From positions 155,841 through 219,840 of the forward strand of contig KN834824.1 of assembly GCA_000827265.1 (NCBI GenBank): DNA of 64,000 bases, given 5' to 3'. Origin of the DNA: Collybiopsis luxurians FD-317 M1 (Eukaryota; Basidiomycota; Agaricomycetes; Agaricales; Omphalotaceae). Shown piece by piece: positions 36,270-47,722 of the stretch. The stretch's first letter is position 1. Every line of letters starts with the position of its first letter. A model generated the notes under the pieces. That model made no database searches. It was given only the letters and a program-made list of their open reading frames with translations, and was not told the DNA's origin. A program made the position numbers and the translations under genes.

Positions 36270-38931
36270 TTAATGCAAATCTTTTGCTTTTGGGAGCTGT
36301 GATGGGTTTGTAACACAATGAAGCTTCAAGTGATCATCCAAAGCTGCACAGTCTTTGACAATGGACCGCTTTACCCAAGTAATATCTCTGTCCTCCCACA
36401 GAACCTCAAACTGCAACCCTCTTCCCACCCACTTGTGTGCCTGAATCATCTCAACCACTGTTTTCCCTTCAACATTTTTGACAGATGAAGAGGATAGCAC
36501 TGTATCAGTAGCTGGTGTACCATGGATGCTGTCACAGGTAGCTGAGGAATTATGCTGTGTAGGAACAAGGGCATGGTGTGGAAGTGGAAGTGGGCAAGGG
36601 CAAGGGTGAGGGCAAGGATGAGGATGGGTGGAAAGGCTGTCAGCTTGCTCATCATTCTGCATTGGCCCAGTTCCATCCAATAAGGCCTGTGAGTATCCTG
36701 AAGGTGGATCACTTGCAATTAAAGACAGACCACTGAAGGCTTCTCCCAATGATACAACTGATATGTCTGCAGAGGTTTTTCCTCCCCTTCCCCTTCCCCT
36801 GCCTCCTTTTCCTCTTCCTCCATTACCTCTACTCCTTTCACAATGTTGCCCCTTATGACCTGTTGCTTGTGCTGCCTTTACCACCTTTGTCTGTGCCACC
36901 TTCTCCTCTCTTTCTGCCTTTCTCTGAGAAACTTGGAAGGCCTTTTCTGCATCCGCAAGATGCTTCTTAACACTTTTGAATTTTGGCTTCAATTCCTTGA
37001 TTATAGCGACAACATTTTTCTTCAGCTCATGCCATGCTAAAAGGTCCAATGTCTCTTCACTAGTGAGATGGCAGGCAGCATTAGCATTTAAGGCAACTTG
37101 CTTCTTCTTGGAAAATGTTTTTTCACAGTACTTAGCATTCTCTATCTCCATCAACTTCAACTGTGCATAGTTGGCCTCGATAATCTGTCCAGCACCTTTG
37201 ACAATCTTGCAAAGATTGTGATTCTCCTGGACAAGGTACTCTCATGAACAATCCTTTAGCTTTGGGGGCAAGGGAATGTGGAATTTCTTGAGTCCAGCAA
37301 CTGGCATAGGCAAGGAGGCTGTACTTGATGTAGCAGTATTAGTTGAAGTCATCATTGAAGATGTGACTGAGGCATTCAAGGTAGCAGGTTCAGATATGGG
37401 CATGAGGATGGAGGGAAGTTCAACAGGAAGTGGTGGGGCTGATTTAGTTGTGAAATTCTTTGCCAGTTCATAGGCAGATGAAGGAATAGCATGGTGATCC
37501 AGCGGATAGATACCAGTTTTACAAAATGCTGACACAATTGTTGACTCCTTAAAAGCCTAGCTGCGAGCAGTTGCATAATGTTCAAGAAGATTGTATTTAT
37601 CAATTTGTACCATGTTCCAATTTAATGAAGCAACCAAGGCCTAGATATAATGATAATTCTATTTAACTACATATTCAGCTGTTTAGACATCTCAGAGACA
37701 TGCTTTCCACTTCTGCACAAGTGGGCCAAATACACCCACATCACAAGGTTGCAAAGCATGTGTCGTATGTGAAGGAAGACAGATGACAACAATATCATTC
37801 TTCGCTGCCCATGTGCAGAATTGGAGAGAGCAGTGAGAGTTATGGCCATCAAGAATCAATAATCAATGTTGCTTTGACTTGTTACATAGGGCTGTTGAAG
37901 GGCCAAAATCTTTACTTAGCCAGAGGTAGCCCAGCTCAGTATTGGTCCGTCCGTTTGGAGACATCAATATACTATAACAGCAAAACATGAGTACCAATCG
38001 GGAAGGGGTGTATGAGCATAGATATGAAAAACTAACCTGGCATTTCTAGGATTGATCTTTCCCCAGTTCAAGTCACAATAAGACCCTTCAAAAATAACAG
38101 CTGGGGGAAGAATGAAGCCATCAGCGCAGACTGTCTCAATGATGGTAATGAGATTGTGATTTCCATGCTCTATAGACTGCACAACTTTTTGGTCACAATC
38201 AACTAGTACCTGGGTCCATTTACCTATCCCCACTTGGATCCCCTTCTCATCTGCATTGTAAATGTTTTCCATAGGGATATTGTACTGCTTTACAACTTCT
38301 TCCAAGACATTGTAAAAGCCATCTGATATACACATATTTTTACTTTAGCAAAACACTATGCATGTAATGGACAACTTACCAACTGCAGCAGGTGTGAGAG
38401 ATTGAGCTCTGCATTGCTCAAGGAAGGAAGTCCAATGAACATGTAAATCTAGATGATGACACTTCATGAAATTCTGAATCCATTTTGTTCCCATATGCTT
38501 GCCGGCAATCTCTGAGGCATAATCAGATACAACCTGGTGCAAGAGAGGGATTGCTCGACAGCCCTAGATAAGGAGACATGAGCGAAGGGTGTAGAATATG
38601 ATTTTACACAGCTTACTTGTGCTTTGATCCATTCTATGAGTATCTTCTCTTGGGCAGGTGTCAAGTTTTGTTGATGCGCATGTGCCTCGGAATGGGTCTG
38701 AACTCCATTGAATTGGTCCTGCAATGTTGAACAAGGAACTCCATAATCTTTAGAGGCCTTTCGGATTGAATAGGTGGTCCCTTGTTCAGCATGGCGATGA
38801 ATGGCTGCAAGGGCAAGCTGGATACATTCTTCACCAGTTAGACCATCCAGGTCAAATTCATCATTGACAATGAGCAGAGGTAATTCAGCATCATCAGGAG
38901 TGTTGGAAGCAGTGTTAGAGGGCAGAGGCAT
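36270..38931 (-). mobile_element. pogo/Tigger-type DDE transposase with chromodomain-like tail, degraded
   Basis: Minus-strand gene with canonical introns; exons 38617-38931, 38380-38563, 38037-38322, then from 37971 down to 36270. The N-terminus is acidic, then a psq-type HTH (SIRKASKDYGVPCSTLQ), then a CENPB-type HTH (LTPAQEKILIEWIKAQ to HMGTKWIQNFM). The DDE region shows YNADEKGIQVG (first Asp), FILPPAVIF, LDGHNSHCSLQFC (second Asp) and LPSHTTHALQPCDVGVFGPL. After that come a Ser/Thr-rich linker, a coiled Lys/Glu-rich stretch, an RGG-like run, and a C-terminal chromodomain-like segment (FEVLWEDRDITW..., KDCAALDDHL, PSQLPK). Breaks: stops before LLILDGH (about 37860), after WKACL (about 37700) and at 37242-37244. 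Terminal inverted repeats were not identified. Confidence 0.82.
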
Positions 38932-40126
38932 TGGGGGAGAGAATGGTCAAAAGCAATTCACAATGTGAACTGATGAAAGATGGAAATAGTGAAGGCTTTT
39001 ATACGTTGGCCTGTAGACTACTTTTGGAGACAATATTTCAGCAAAGGCATTCCTTCAAAGCAAGAAGACATTGTTTGATTGCTGAGAATCTATGTAGATG
39101 ATTTACAACGTATAGTATCCTGTGTAAGGAATGTCGGGCAAAATGGAGTTGCATGACACTGCAATAACAGATGCAACAATGAGTAGAGCACCTAAAAATA
39201 TCTCAATCAGTACTATCAATGACAGATAAGAGTTGGGAACGTACTTAGGACCCTTTTGCCCCACAACCCAAGTCTACCTGCAAATATCCAGCCAGCGCTG
39301 AAGCCGATGTCACATACATTGAGATGAGCCTGGAGCACATTAAAAAATTACCAAAAATATCAAAAAATTGGGAGGATGGTCCAAAGATTCACCTCAGTCT
39401 ATACTTCAAATTAGAACTTGTGAGGTACTTCTGTTGTGAAGATACAATGCAGAATGTACAGGGCAGATGTACCGAAGTTCTACTCAGGTCTGGAAGTAGG
39501 AATGGAGAAATTTGATGCGTACTCACTTCCATCTGATGGGAGGGCATTATTACATGTCTTCAAAGCCTGCAGCATGGTCATACATGAGTTGAGGAGGAAA
39601 GGGGAGGCTTGCCTCATTCACTGGAGGCTATCCTTTCATGACACCGCTTAGAAATCCATGTTTTTTCGGCATCTTCCAGCAATGATGTCATTGTCAAACC
39701 AGTCGGACTCACCCAAAAACAACTATTCAGTGTTCACAGGATGCTGTACCACTGCGTCATGTACTCAGACTACCAATTTGTATATAGAATGCATGTGGAA
39801 TGGCCTACAGCCTGTGTGGCCGAGTACCCTGCCACCGATAGTACACTCTGACTCGTGTGATAGCGGCTATCGCATGTTATTTCATACACGGTGCCACATC
39901 AGGCATCATAACACAGCATCCGCTAAGCACTCATTTGAAGCATGGCACCCGTACTTTAAATATTTTACATTGATTTCGGAAGGCTTCAATTTCCATCTGG
40001 CTAGCCAGTTTGAAGTCGGCTTGTTTCCAGCTCAAGTCATCTCATTCCGGCTATTGAGCTGGCCAAGTGTAAGAGCCGCAGCTATATGAGTGACTTGCGG
40101 CTAGTCGCGCCGCGGCAACACTATCA
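38932..40126. other. No gene seen
   Basis: Upstream of the pogo gene. CpG content rises again from about 39.7 kb, marking the right edge of the CpG-poor nest. Short plus-strand frames (39324-40089) show no domain. Confidence 0.35.
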
Positions 40127-40386
40127 TACAGTGGGTGCAGAAAAAGATGTCACTGCCTTATATGGTAACCCCCAAATTCTGTAGGTTTTGCTTCATTTTT
40201 TTTTTGCTTGTCCAATATTACTCTTATGGTTTTGTCCATTGTACAAATTCCAGCAGTAGTTATAATGCATTTACAGCCTATAGGAGTCAGTTTGTGGTTG
40301 AAGTACGAGGTCGGAGTGCTGTTGAAGCGCAGGTGGGAACAGCTGTTCCATATTTGGAAGTGACATCTTTTTCTGCGCCCACTGTA
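40127..40386. mobile_element. MITE with 27-bp terminal inverted repeats and TA site
   Basis: Left end TACAGTGGGTGCAGAAAAAG continues to GATGTCACT; the right end is its inverse, differing by one base (GGGCGCAG). Total about 260 bp, with TA at both outer ends, as produced by Tc1/mariner and pogo transposases. No coding capacity. Confidence 0.8.
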
Positions 40387-40554
40387 GATGCCACATGACT
40401 GAGTAATTGGTGATTGGTTGCAGTATGCACATGATCATCCTCTGTTGAAGAAAGATTATGTTTAGCCCAACGGTTTTCTTATAACTTCTCTACATGTTCA
40501 AAAAATTACTGACCAGAACTTGTCAACAATTTTTTAGATCCACTAAGATTTAGG

Positions 40555-40894
40555 GATCTGCACCGTAACCCCCATAAATCTGGCAAATTAGACTTATACA
40601 GGACAGTATACGCTACGGCTGCTGGCACCTGTATACCTATATACGAAATGTCGAAACTATTGCTACTGGGGCTCAGTTAATTAAAAATTTTAATGATATA
40701 AAAACCATTGATTATGACTATTTGAGGTCATACTGGTATACAGTAATGGCCCAATTCTTGCAATACTGGGCATCTGTATGGCAGCTGTATCAATATGGCC
40801 ATAAAAGTTGACCTCCGCTGCCCTTAATGGAACAGTGATGAGTACCCGTAAAGCCGTAACCGTGAAATCGTACCATACAGTTACGGTGCAGATC
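40555..40894. mobile_element. Second short inverted-repeat element
   Basis: GATCTGCACCGTAAC at 40555-40569 is perfectly inverted at 40880-40894. The interior is 310 bp, AT-rich, with no ORF. No clear target duplication, so the true ends may lie a few bases further out. Confidence 0.55.
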
Positions 40895-41211
40895 GCTACT
40901 AGGAATCAGTTAAGAAGGCGGGAGAGAAGTATTTTTTACCAAGCTTTTTAAGGAGTATCTGTATTGTTTTTCCTGAAGATTATTGAGAAGATTTTAAGAA
41001 AAGCCTAAGTAAAACTTGGGAAAAGCGCGCATAATTAAGAGTACCTGCAATACATTTGCATGAAAGTTGCTTGTATCCAGATGGGTCAATGAGAGTTTGA
41101 GGCAGTCCCTCTAGGGACGACACAGCAATCAGCATGATCAGTTCACATGAACGGATTGGTGAAAAAACAAATCTGTCGAGTGTCAGAAATAGTTGGTGAG
41201 TATGATACTGT
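40895..41211. other. No gene seen
   Basis: Short spacer between the inverted-repeat element and the membrane-protein gene. Confidence 0.35.
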
Positions 41212-42266
41212 ATGATATCCGCGTTCAGTGCCCACAGTCGTATCACGACGGTAACCACGTCCCTAATGGATTCCCAGTCTCCCCTTTTTCCTCGACGGTC
41301 AAGAATCTGGTTCATTCGTTTGCCCATTTTTTACTTTACGTCTCTAACATTAGTTTTAATAGGCTCTTTAACCTGCATCGGTACTCACTGTCTCGATTGG
41401 TGTGACGCTTCTAGCTCGATTTCGTTTCGCCTTCGTTTCAGTCATTCTCTACCCATGCTATACGAACGACGAGCAAGACATTCGCCCGCTGCGCGGGGCT
41501 TTTTTCGGAAACAACGTTCACTCCTTAATCCAATTACCACCACTGATGTTGAGAACCTTCCCCTGTCTCTATCTGGTATGGGCTGCATTTACTTTTGGAC
41601 TGTGTTTAAATAACCACACCTGTAGGTCCTGTAACTTTGACCTTCATCCCGACCTTGGCCGGCAGTACTAGTATCACGGCCATGTCTACCACTCCTTCTA
41701 TACAAACCTCGACATCCCTGTCTACCACTCCTCCTTCTATACAAACCTCGACAGCCGCAACAATCTCTAGTACTTTTGCGTCTAGCACTACTGGCTCCGT
41801 TCAATCACAAACTGGCGGTAAGTCCACATCGTCAGCAGTGATTGTAGGAAGTACCATCGGGGTCATTTTGGCAGCACTTTTGGTCTCTGGAATGTGCATT
41901 TATTTACTTTTGCGCCGCCGCCGCCGAACACAGATCAGCGAAAAAAGTAATAAGATTACACCTTTGGACCCCAGTGATCGCCGTACTACACCACTAAAAG
42001 AAAAAAAATCTTCTACCCCGGCCCTCTTCAAATTGACTCTAAACCCTTCTCAGCGTCACCAACATCCGATTAACGAGCGCAGCTCAGATGCCAAGGCTCA
42101 ATCGCGAGTTACTTTGCTACAGAATGCAAACGAGGAGATGAGGGCCACAATAAATCGAGTGATGGAGTATGTGTATCGTCTCGAAGCTAATATAGAGTCG
42201 GAAGGTGCAAGAGAGGGCAGAATGAAAGATGTACCAGATGCCCCGCCGCCTAGTTATTTATCATAA
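41212..42266 (+). CDS. Single-pass membrane protein, Ser/Thr-rich ectodomain
   Basis: Typical Agaricomycete type I membrane protein of unknown function. The well-supported part is an exon ending at 41575, a 50-nt intron 41576-41625, and the last exon 41626-42266. That exon encodes a Ser/Thr-rich stalk with a short internal repeat (TTPSIQTST / TPPSIQTST), one transmembrane helix (VGSTIGVILAALLVSGMCIY) followed by a basic RRRRRR stop-transfer, and a cytoplasmic tail with a helical segment and the C-terminal DAPPPSYLS that recurs in this family. The 5' end is uncertain: a hydrophobic stretch at about 41310-41380 may be the signal peptide, and another intron is possible. The ectodomain looks short, so the gene may be 5'-truncated. 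Confidence 0.65.
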
Positions 42267-42649
42267 CCAGTGTACGTAGCAGGTTAAGCTAAATGCTACT
42301 GAAGCGCTGTACGCGCGCTTCTACCTCTGTTCATCCACCACTGTCTTCAGGCCCCCTCAAGCTACAATTTCCAAAAATGACTGCCTGGACTTCAGCTGTA
42401 GGTATTCTCACCGAGGAAGAGAAACAATCTCCAATTTACTTCCTACGATTGGTGGATCCGAATCACAAGCAGGAGATGAGTTAGAAGTTCTGACACCCAA
42501 TGCCACAAATATTGTTCACAATCCTTTGGTAACTACCAGTGACCACGCTAAGATCAAGCAATGTTGCAGGCAGTTCCCATTAGGCCTAGCTCTGCCAGCC
42601 CCAACATGTGGGAACTGTCTGCGACATTGCCAACAAATGGCTCTATTGG
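42267..42649. other. 3' flank, no gene seen
   Basis: A short plus-strand frame at 42293-42484 has no recognised domain. The region ends where tRNA ligase homology begins. Confidence 0.35.
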
Positions 42650-43135
42650 GGGGTCGGGTAGGTGGCGAGATGCTTGGAAGAGCTTAGGGCCCCTATGAAA
42701 ATGATGCAGCGGGAGGGAGAGGGTATATGGGGGTGCGGTGTGGAGTTTTAGGGAGTTTAGGGCATCCCACTAATCGACGGAGATAGGACAAAGATTAAAG
42801 GAAGAAGGAGACGCCTACCGTAGTCCAAGAAACCTCACCTAAATAACAAAACTTATCATACCCCCGAATAACATTCCCCTGTTCCCCACCTTCGATCTTC
42901 ATTGTAAATATCCCTCTCGCAAGGGTCGGAAATAGAGAAGGGACTGTATCGTAGCATTTGAACCCGTTCATCGTCCATCTGCGGATTATTAATTCCGGAT
43001 CCGCGGAGAGCAGGATAGGTGCTCGATTGATAAGTTTCGCGGATTCCTGACATATTCGAAGAGGGATAGATTGACTTGGGTATCTAAGGGTGTGGTAATA
43101 GGATGAGGTGGTCCTAATTTAATCATGAAAACCAT
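42650..43135 (-). pseudogene. TRL1: Decayed 5' fragment of tRNA ligase (third copy)
   Basis: Exon 1 homologue 42819-43135 begins with ATG (MVFMIKLGPPHP against MVSSNSKLGIPHP) and ends at the same splice point (SWTTV), but it is 317 nt against 318 in the intact genes and is frameshifted. Pieces such as SLFPTLARGIFTM and RGYDKF are readable in shifted frames. Exon 2 homology starts at 42769 (WDAL..LHTAPPYTLSL) and is lost by about 42650. At 42703-42719 an 8-nt deletion removes the Lys-Ser-Asn codons of catalytic motif I. More diverged from copies A and B than those are from each other. Confidence 0.88.
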
Positions 43136-43337
43136 TCCAGTGTAGATCATTGGCGTAGAAAGTTTGAGGCAGGCACGCGTTGTGTCCGAACAGGAGTGAA
43201 TCGAATGGAAATGGTTGGGACGGCGGCTCACAGCTTGCAGATTGATACTACACCTACGTCGTCTGGGTGCTGTGCTGGTTCATGGGTTGAATTGACTGTG
43301 ACGGTGCTGAACTAAGGTAGCGATGCGCACTTCGAGG

Positions 43338-43355
43338 TCTTGATTAGGTCACGAG
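43338..43355. promoter_or_regulatory. Remnant of the ligase upstream motif
   Basis: TCTTGATTAGGTCACGAG, matching the conserved word upstream of ligase copies A and B, about 200 nt upstream of the pseudogene start. Confidence 0.35.
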
Positions 43356-43484
43356 TTACTCGGGAAGTGATTACCGTCGTGGCCCAGAACTCCTACGCAT
43401 GAAACTCTTCAGTTCAGACGATTGATGGCCTTGCCTAGGCCCTAAAGGAGCTGTATGAATAGTGGAAGAGAAATATTTAGTATG

Positions 43485-43835
43485 CTCTGCCACACGCTCG
43501 TTCCGGTTCTTTTCTGACGAGATCTACCGGTTAATGTTCTTCCTGAATATTGAATCTTAATGCGTACGTATTCATCTTCCAAATATATAACCCTGCAATT
43601 TGTTACCCCTCTGTTGCTTCTTTGAGAAGTACAAGTACTTGAAGTTAAATCCTCATTTCGTCGAGTTCGCCGCGACGTATTGACTTGCATTTGGCATTAC
43701 CCAACTGATCCTCCTCTCTCTTTCCGGTGGAACGTTGAGCACAAGGTTCTTAGCCCCACCTTTAATTGCAATCTTCCGGATATGCATACATGATCCAATT
43801 GCAGTGAGAGGCGTGAGTGCCTGTCCCTACAGTAC
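43485..43835. repeat. Diverged long repeat, copy 1
   Basis: Shares with 44680-45020 the words CACACGCTCGTTC, ACCGGT.AAT.TT, TTGTTACC and a TTT.GTC.A.TTCGCC block in the same order and spacing. A shorter relative (ACGTATTCATCTTCCAA) lies upstream of tRNA ligase A near 6890. Confidence 0.55.
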
Positions 43836-44679
43836 GTTTCTGGACTTAGGAGACTACCAGCTTCTGATAAAGCTGACAGGAGTAAAGGAGTATGGCGGAG
43901 GGAGAGCGAGGGACCACTTACATGGAACCGCAGAAACAACATGAAAACGTATTGAAACCCGAAGAAATGAAACTGGAAGCGGTCTAATTCTGGAAGGAAG
44001 GAAGGGATCTATTTACGTATCTTCTGGCCTCAAACTAAGCCAGAAATATAACTTCGTAGCTGGGATGATTGCTACGAGTGACGGTATTAGTACGGGATGT
44101 ACATGGAAGTGTGCTCAAAAGGTAGGATAGTATCAAAGAACCATTTCTCAAAAACAGGAATTACGGGGGCGTCATGCAAGATATCCAAGATAATAATGGA
44201 GATCCATACCATTTCATCCATTCCATTCAAGAAGACAAGGAGATCCTGTTTGGCATTACGGAAGTCACCTAAAATCTTTCGCAGATCGCGCAAAAAGGGT
44301 TAGTGTACTCAAGAAGTCTGACGGATCATTGGGGCCACAGAGGCGTCATAGGTCCCAAAATCGTTGTACATACGTACTTTTATACCTGGACTCGTGGACC
44401 GGTGGACTGACTGCCTTGCAGATTTTGCAGTCTTTGGTTATACTCCCAAGGCAAATACTTGAAGGATTAGGTGTCCTGCAGACGAATTTGGAAGCGTTCA
44501 TTCATACTCTCGAAGTCCGGAAGACTAATCACCGCCGTGGCTCGTCCCGGTGCCCCTGCGCAGAGCCTTTTGAACTCTTCGATCCGAGCGATGCCCAGGA
44601 CCTAGACCTTTTGACGGAGTTTCGAACCTGGATGAGTCGTGCAAGAGAATACTTACAATGTACATACATACGAATAATT
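43836..44679. other. No gene seen
   Basis: Between the two repeat copies. A plus-strand frame at 44329-44763 has no ATG at its start and no recognised domain. Confidence 0.35.
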
Positions 44680-45020
44680 CGACCACACGCTCGTTCTCTT
44701 TTTGGCGAGTTTCACTTACCGGTCAATATTTCCCTGCTTAACATAACGCAGTACGTACAGTAATACATATTGAATATTTGTCTTTCAAATACATAAACCA
44801 ATAAGTTGTTACCTCTTCCCTGTCTTCTTCGAAACAAGCCAAGTTCCCATTTTGTCAAATTCGCCATAAAGTCGCATTATACTTACACACTTAGGGAGAA
44901 TTTTTCAATATAATGTGGACTGGTCCGGTCGTTGAACCTCTTTTGATTGCAACCTACCACATCAATCGTACATACCCTAATTAGAAGTCCAAAAAAGCGC
45001 TTAAAGTTAAATGCCTGCCT
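44680..45020. repeat. Diverged long repeat, copy 2
   Basis: Partner of 43485-43835 in the same orientation, about 1.2 kb away. No coding capacity seen in either copy. Confidence 0.55.
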
Positions 45021-45419
45021 TTACATACCAATAATATCTTGGCCTGCAGCTGGCTCGACGAGGCTCGACAGGACAACATCCAATCATCTGTCATAGACAT
45101 CCCTTCATCATGAATTAATCAATTAATTTTACGTCCTGCTAAGCGCTCTTCCCTTGATTTTCTCATCTCGTCCCGCATTGTCTCCATTTGGTCTCAAAGC
45201 TCAGCAGAGGCTCATGCGAGCCATTGCCAAGCAAGCATACTTCCTGTGGTCCTGTACAGCACATAGCAGCGCCTGGACGAACGTGAAGTCCTAACTACCC
45301 CATCCATTGAATATATTCTGCGTTATCTACTTTACTCGATAACGACTTGTTCTCAAAATACACTCTACTCGAACATACTCTCGTCCTTTTCGGCGCCATT
45401 CATCATTGCGCGCCCAACA

Positions 45420-45700
45420 GCTGGTGAGCCGAAGAACACAATCCACAGGTCCCGTCCCGTCTCCCATCTCAACCAAGGCATCTTAGTTGGTGGCGTTTTG
45501 TGGGCGTTCCGTTTCGATACCGGAGTCCCAAGTGCGTTTCGTCCCCTATTCTCAGTCGATTACTCCCTAATGATTATTTCAAATTACCCACTTCAACTCA
45601 GAAATCTCTCCGCCCTTCTCCGCTCTGAATTCGTCGACATTACATATTGTTTCAAGTACGTTATGAAGTATCCAAAGTTGAAGAGCCGGGAAGACACATA
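45420..45700. repeat. Diverged upstream-type repeat, copy 1
   Basis: Shares ordered blocks with 45830-46210: ..CCGAAG.ACACAA.ATCC, CCAAGGCATCT, TGGTGGGCGGCGTTCCG-like, pyrimidine-rich run, and CAGTACGTTATG.AAGTATCCAA near the end. Looks like a duplicated promoter or leader. Confidence 0.45.
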
Positions 45701-45829
45701 GTCCGAAAACCTACAGGCTAACTGCTAACTGCTTGTCCCCGTTTCTTGTACTTCTTGTTTCTTGTCCTCCTTGGCGATCGATCAATCGTTTACGGTTCGA
45801 CGTTCAACGTTCACAACGTTCAAGCGCCA

Positions 45830-46210
45830 GGGAACCGAAGGACACAAAATCCGCAAGGCGTCCAAGGCATCTAACCCACGGGTCCGAGCACAAGCACACT
45901 CTATAGTCTAAACTTCAGCGGTATTTTGGTGGGCGGCGTTCCGGTTCGGACTCGTTGGCGCATTCCTCCCCTCTCTCTACTTACACCTGTCACTCTCTTA
46001 CACCGCGGCGCCCCCAATGGTCCTTCGCAAATCCTGCCACTAATTCCGCTTCAACAGGTTTCAATGGGTTTGTTTGCAAAGTTCTGCGGCTGTATGCGGT
46101 TCTCTTTCCCTACCCTCCGCTCTGCATCCGCCAACCCTACCAAGCTGGCAGTCACCCTGAGTCTGAACTTTACTTCAGTACGTTATGGAAGTATCCAATG
46201 AGGAAGGGAC
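45830..46210. repeat. Diverged upstream-type repeat, copy 2
   Basis: Second copy of the block at 45420-45700, with longer spacing between the conserved words. Confidence 0.45.
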
Positions 46211-47609
46211 CTGGACTGGCGATAGTATAGTATTTGCCGCAACATCCGCGACTCAAAGTCTCGGACAAGTGGTAAATGAGCGTTACATAACTCGTAAGAG
46301 TCGTACCATTCGAAACAGCACTTCCCATACGCAAGTTCACCCTAGTCCATACGTACAACGTACATAAGTCGGTATCAGTCTGTTTTTTCGCCGAGGCTCT
46401 TCCCGTTGTACTGGATGTATGGAACATAACATAAATTTTAAAATTACGTCCTATTGGGCGTTTGTTATCCGAGAACCGAATACAGGAACAAAGGACATCG
46501 CATCGTAGCGCAGGGTCCTCAGTTGAAAAGCGCCCTGCAATACTCATCTGGCTGCAGCATGAGATATCATCTCCGTTTTCTAAAAATAAAGAAAAACGAA
46601 AAACGAAAAACGAAAAACGAAAAACGAAAAAAGAACCTCCTTCATAGCCGGGCATGGCAGATCTCGTACTCATCACAAGTAATTTTGACTTTGTTGAGCT
46701 TCCCGCAATACATCCCATTCCTTGAATCTTGGCATCTTTCGTCCGTTCAGGGAATCATTCACAATTCGATGCCGTGTTCTTCTGGTTTCTACGATTTTTC
46801 CATTCATTTGTTCTAAATGTAGCGCCACGGGTGTGTACTGTATAATGCTTCGATATTTTTGACACATCCACGTCTGTCGCGGACTTTCGCAGACTAATAT
46901 TTATCTATGTACTTCTTTTTACTGCTGTAGGCCGACGGGACGGACGTTCACTAAAAACGACAATCGATCATTTGTCGAATTATGTACAGTCTTATACCAT
47001 TCATTTATGTATACAATGGTAAAATTAGGCTTTCTTTGGGGATATCGATACATATTTACTGACATATGAATATTCCAACACCGTCCAATATAACTTCCAT
47101 ACGTCGGGCTTCTGAGGTATGGTTCCGCAGTGGGTGAGACTAAGCGTCTGAAGGAGATCTTGAAGGTTGCAAACGCGAGAAGCCGTTGGATCAGTGCCAG
47201 TTGCTAAAACTACCTCGTCTGGCCTCGGAGGTGGTGGATGACCTATTACTGCTTGATGAGAAAAGTACGTAGTGGTTTCCAAAGGTGATGATTGAAGGAA
47301 GGCTTAGAAGATCGCAAATGCCCGAAGGCGTTGCATCTTCATCCTGGAATCGAACCACTGAAGTTTGTGTTACGACATTCTGAATGATAATTGACGGTAA
47401 CAAACCTCCGTCTTGATATCATCCTCCTCGAATGCAATTATTAGAGCACGCTTCGCATAATTGAATACATACCTATTCTGAGCATCGGCTAACGTCTATG
47501 TACGGACATCCCTTCTACGTATGGCATAATTCCTTTTGAAACAGAGCTAAAAAAAAAATAACAAACAGAAAAAAAAAAAAAAACACGTTTTACCAAGCCC
47601 GATTCCGGA
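46211..47609. other. No gene seen
   Basis: Contains the heptamer repeat at 46591 and A-rich runs near 47549-47583 just upstream of the hydrophobin TATA box. Open frames here lack recognised domains. Confidence 0.35.
46591..46632 (+). repeat. GAAAAAC heptamer repeat
   Basis: Five perfect GAAAAAC units followed by a degenerate sixth. Confidence 0.9.
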
Positions 47610-47617
47610 TATAAAAG
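47610..47617 (+). promoter_or_regulatory. TATA box of hydrophobin 2
   Basis: TATAAAAG, about 113 nt upstream of the hydrophobin ATG at 47723. Confidence 0.6.
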
Positions 47618-47722
47618 CACTACGAGGAGGTCATCATTTCTTCACTCGAACACCCACCAGTTCAAGTTTTCCTGACAGTCTTTACTTAACCAAACCTTCA
47701 CATCCCACACCCAATAACCACC

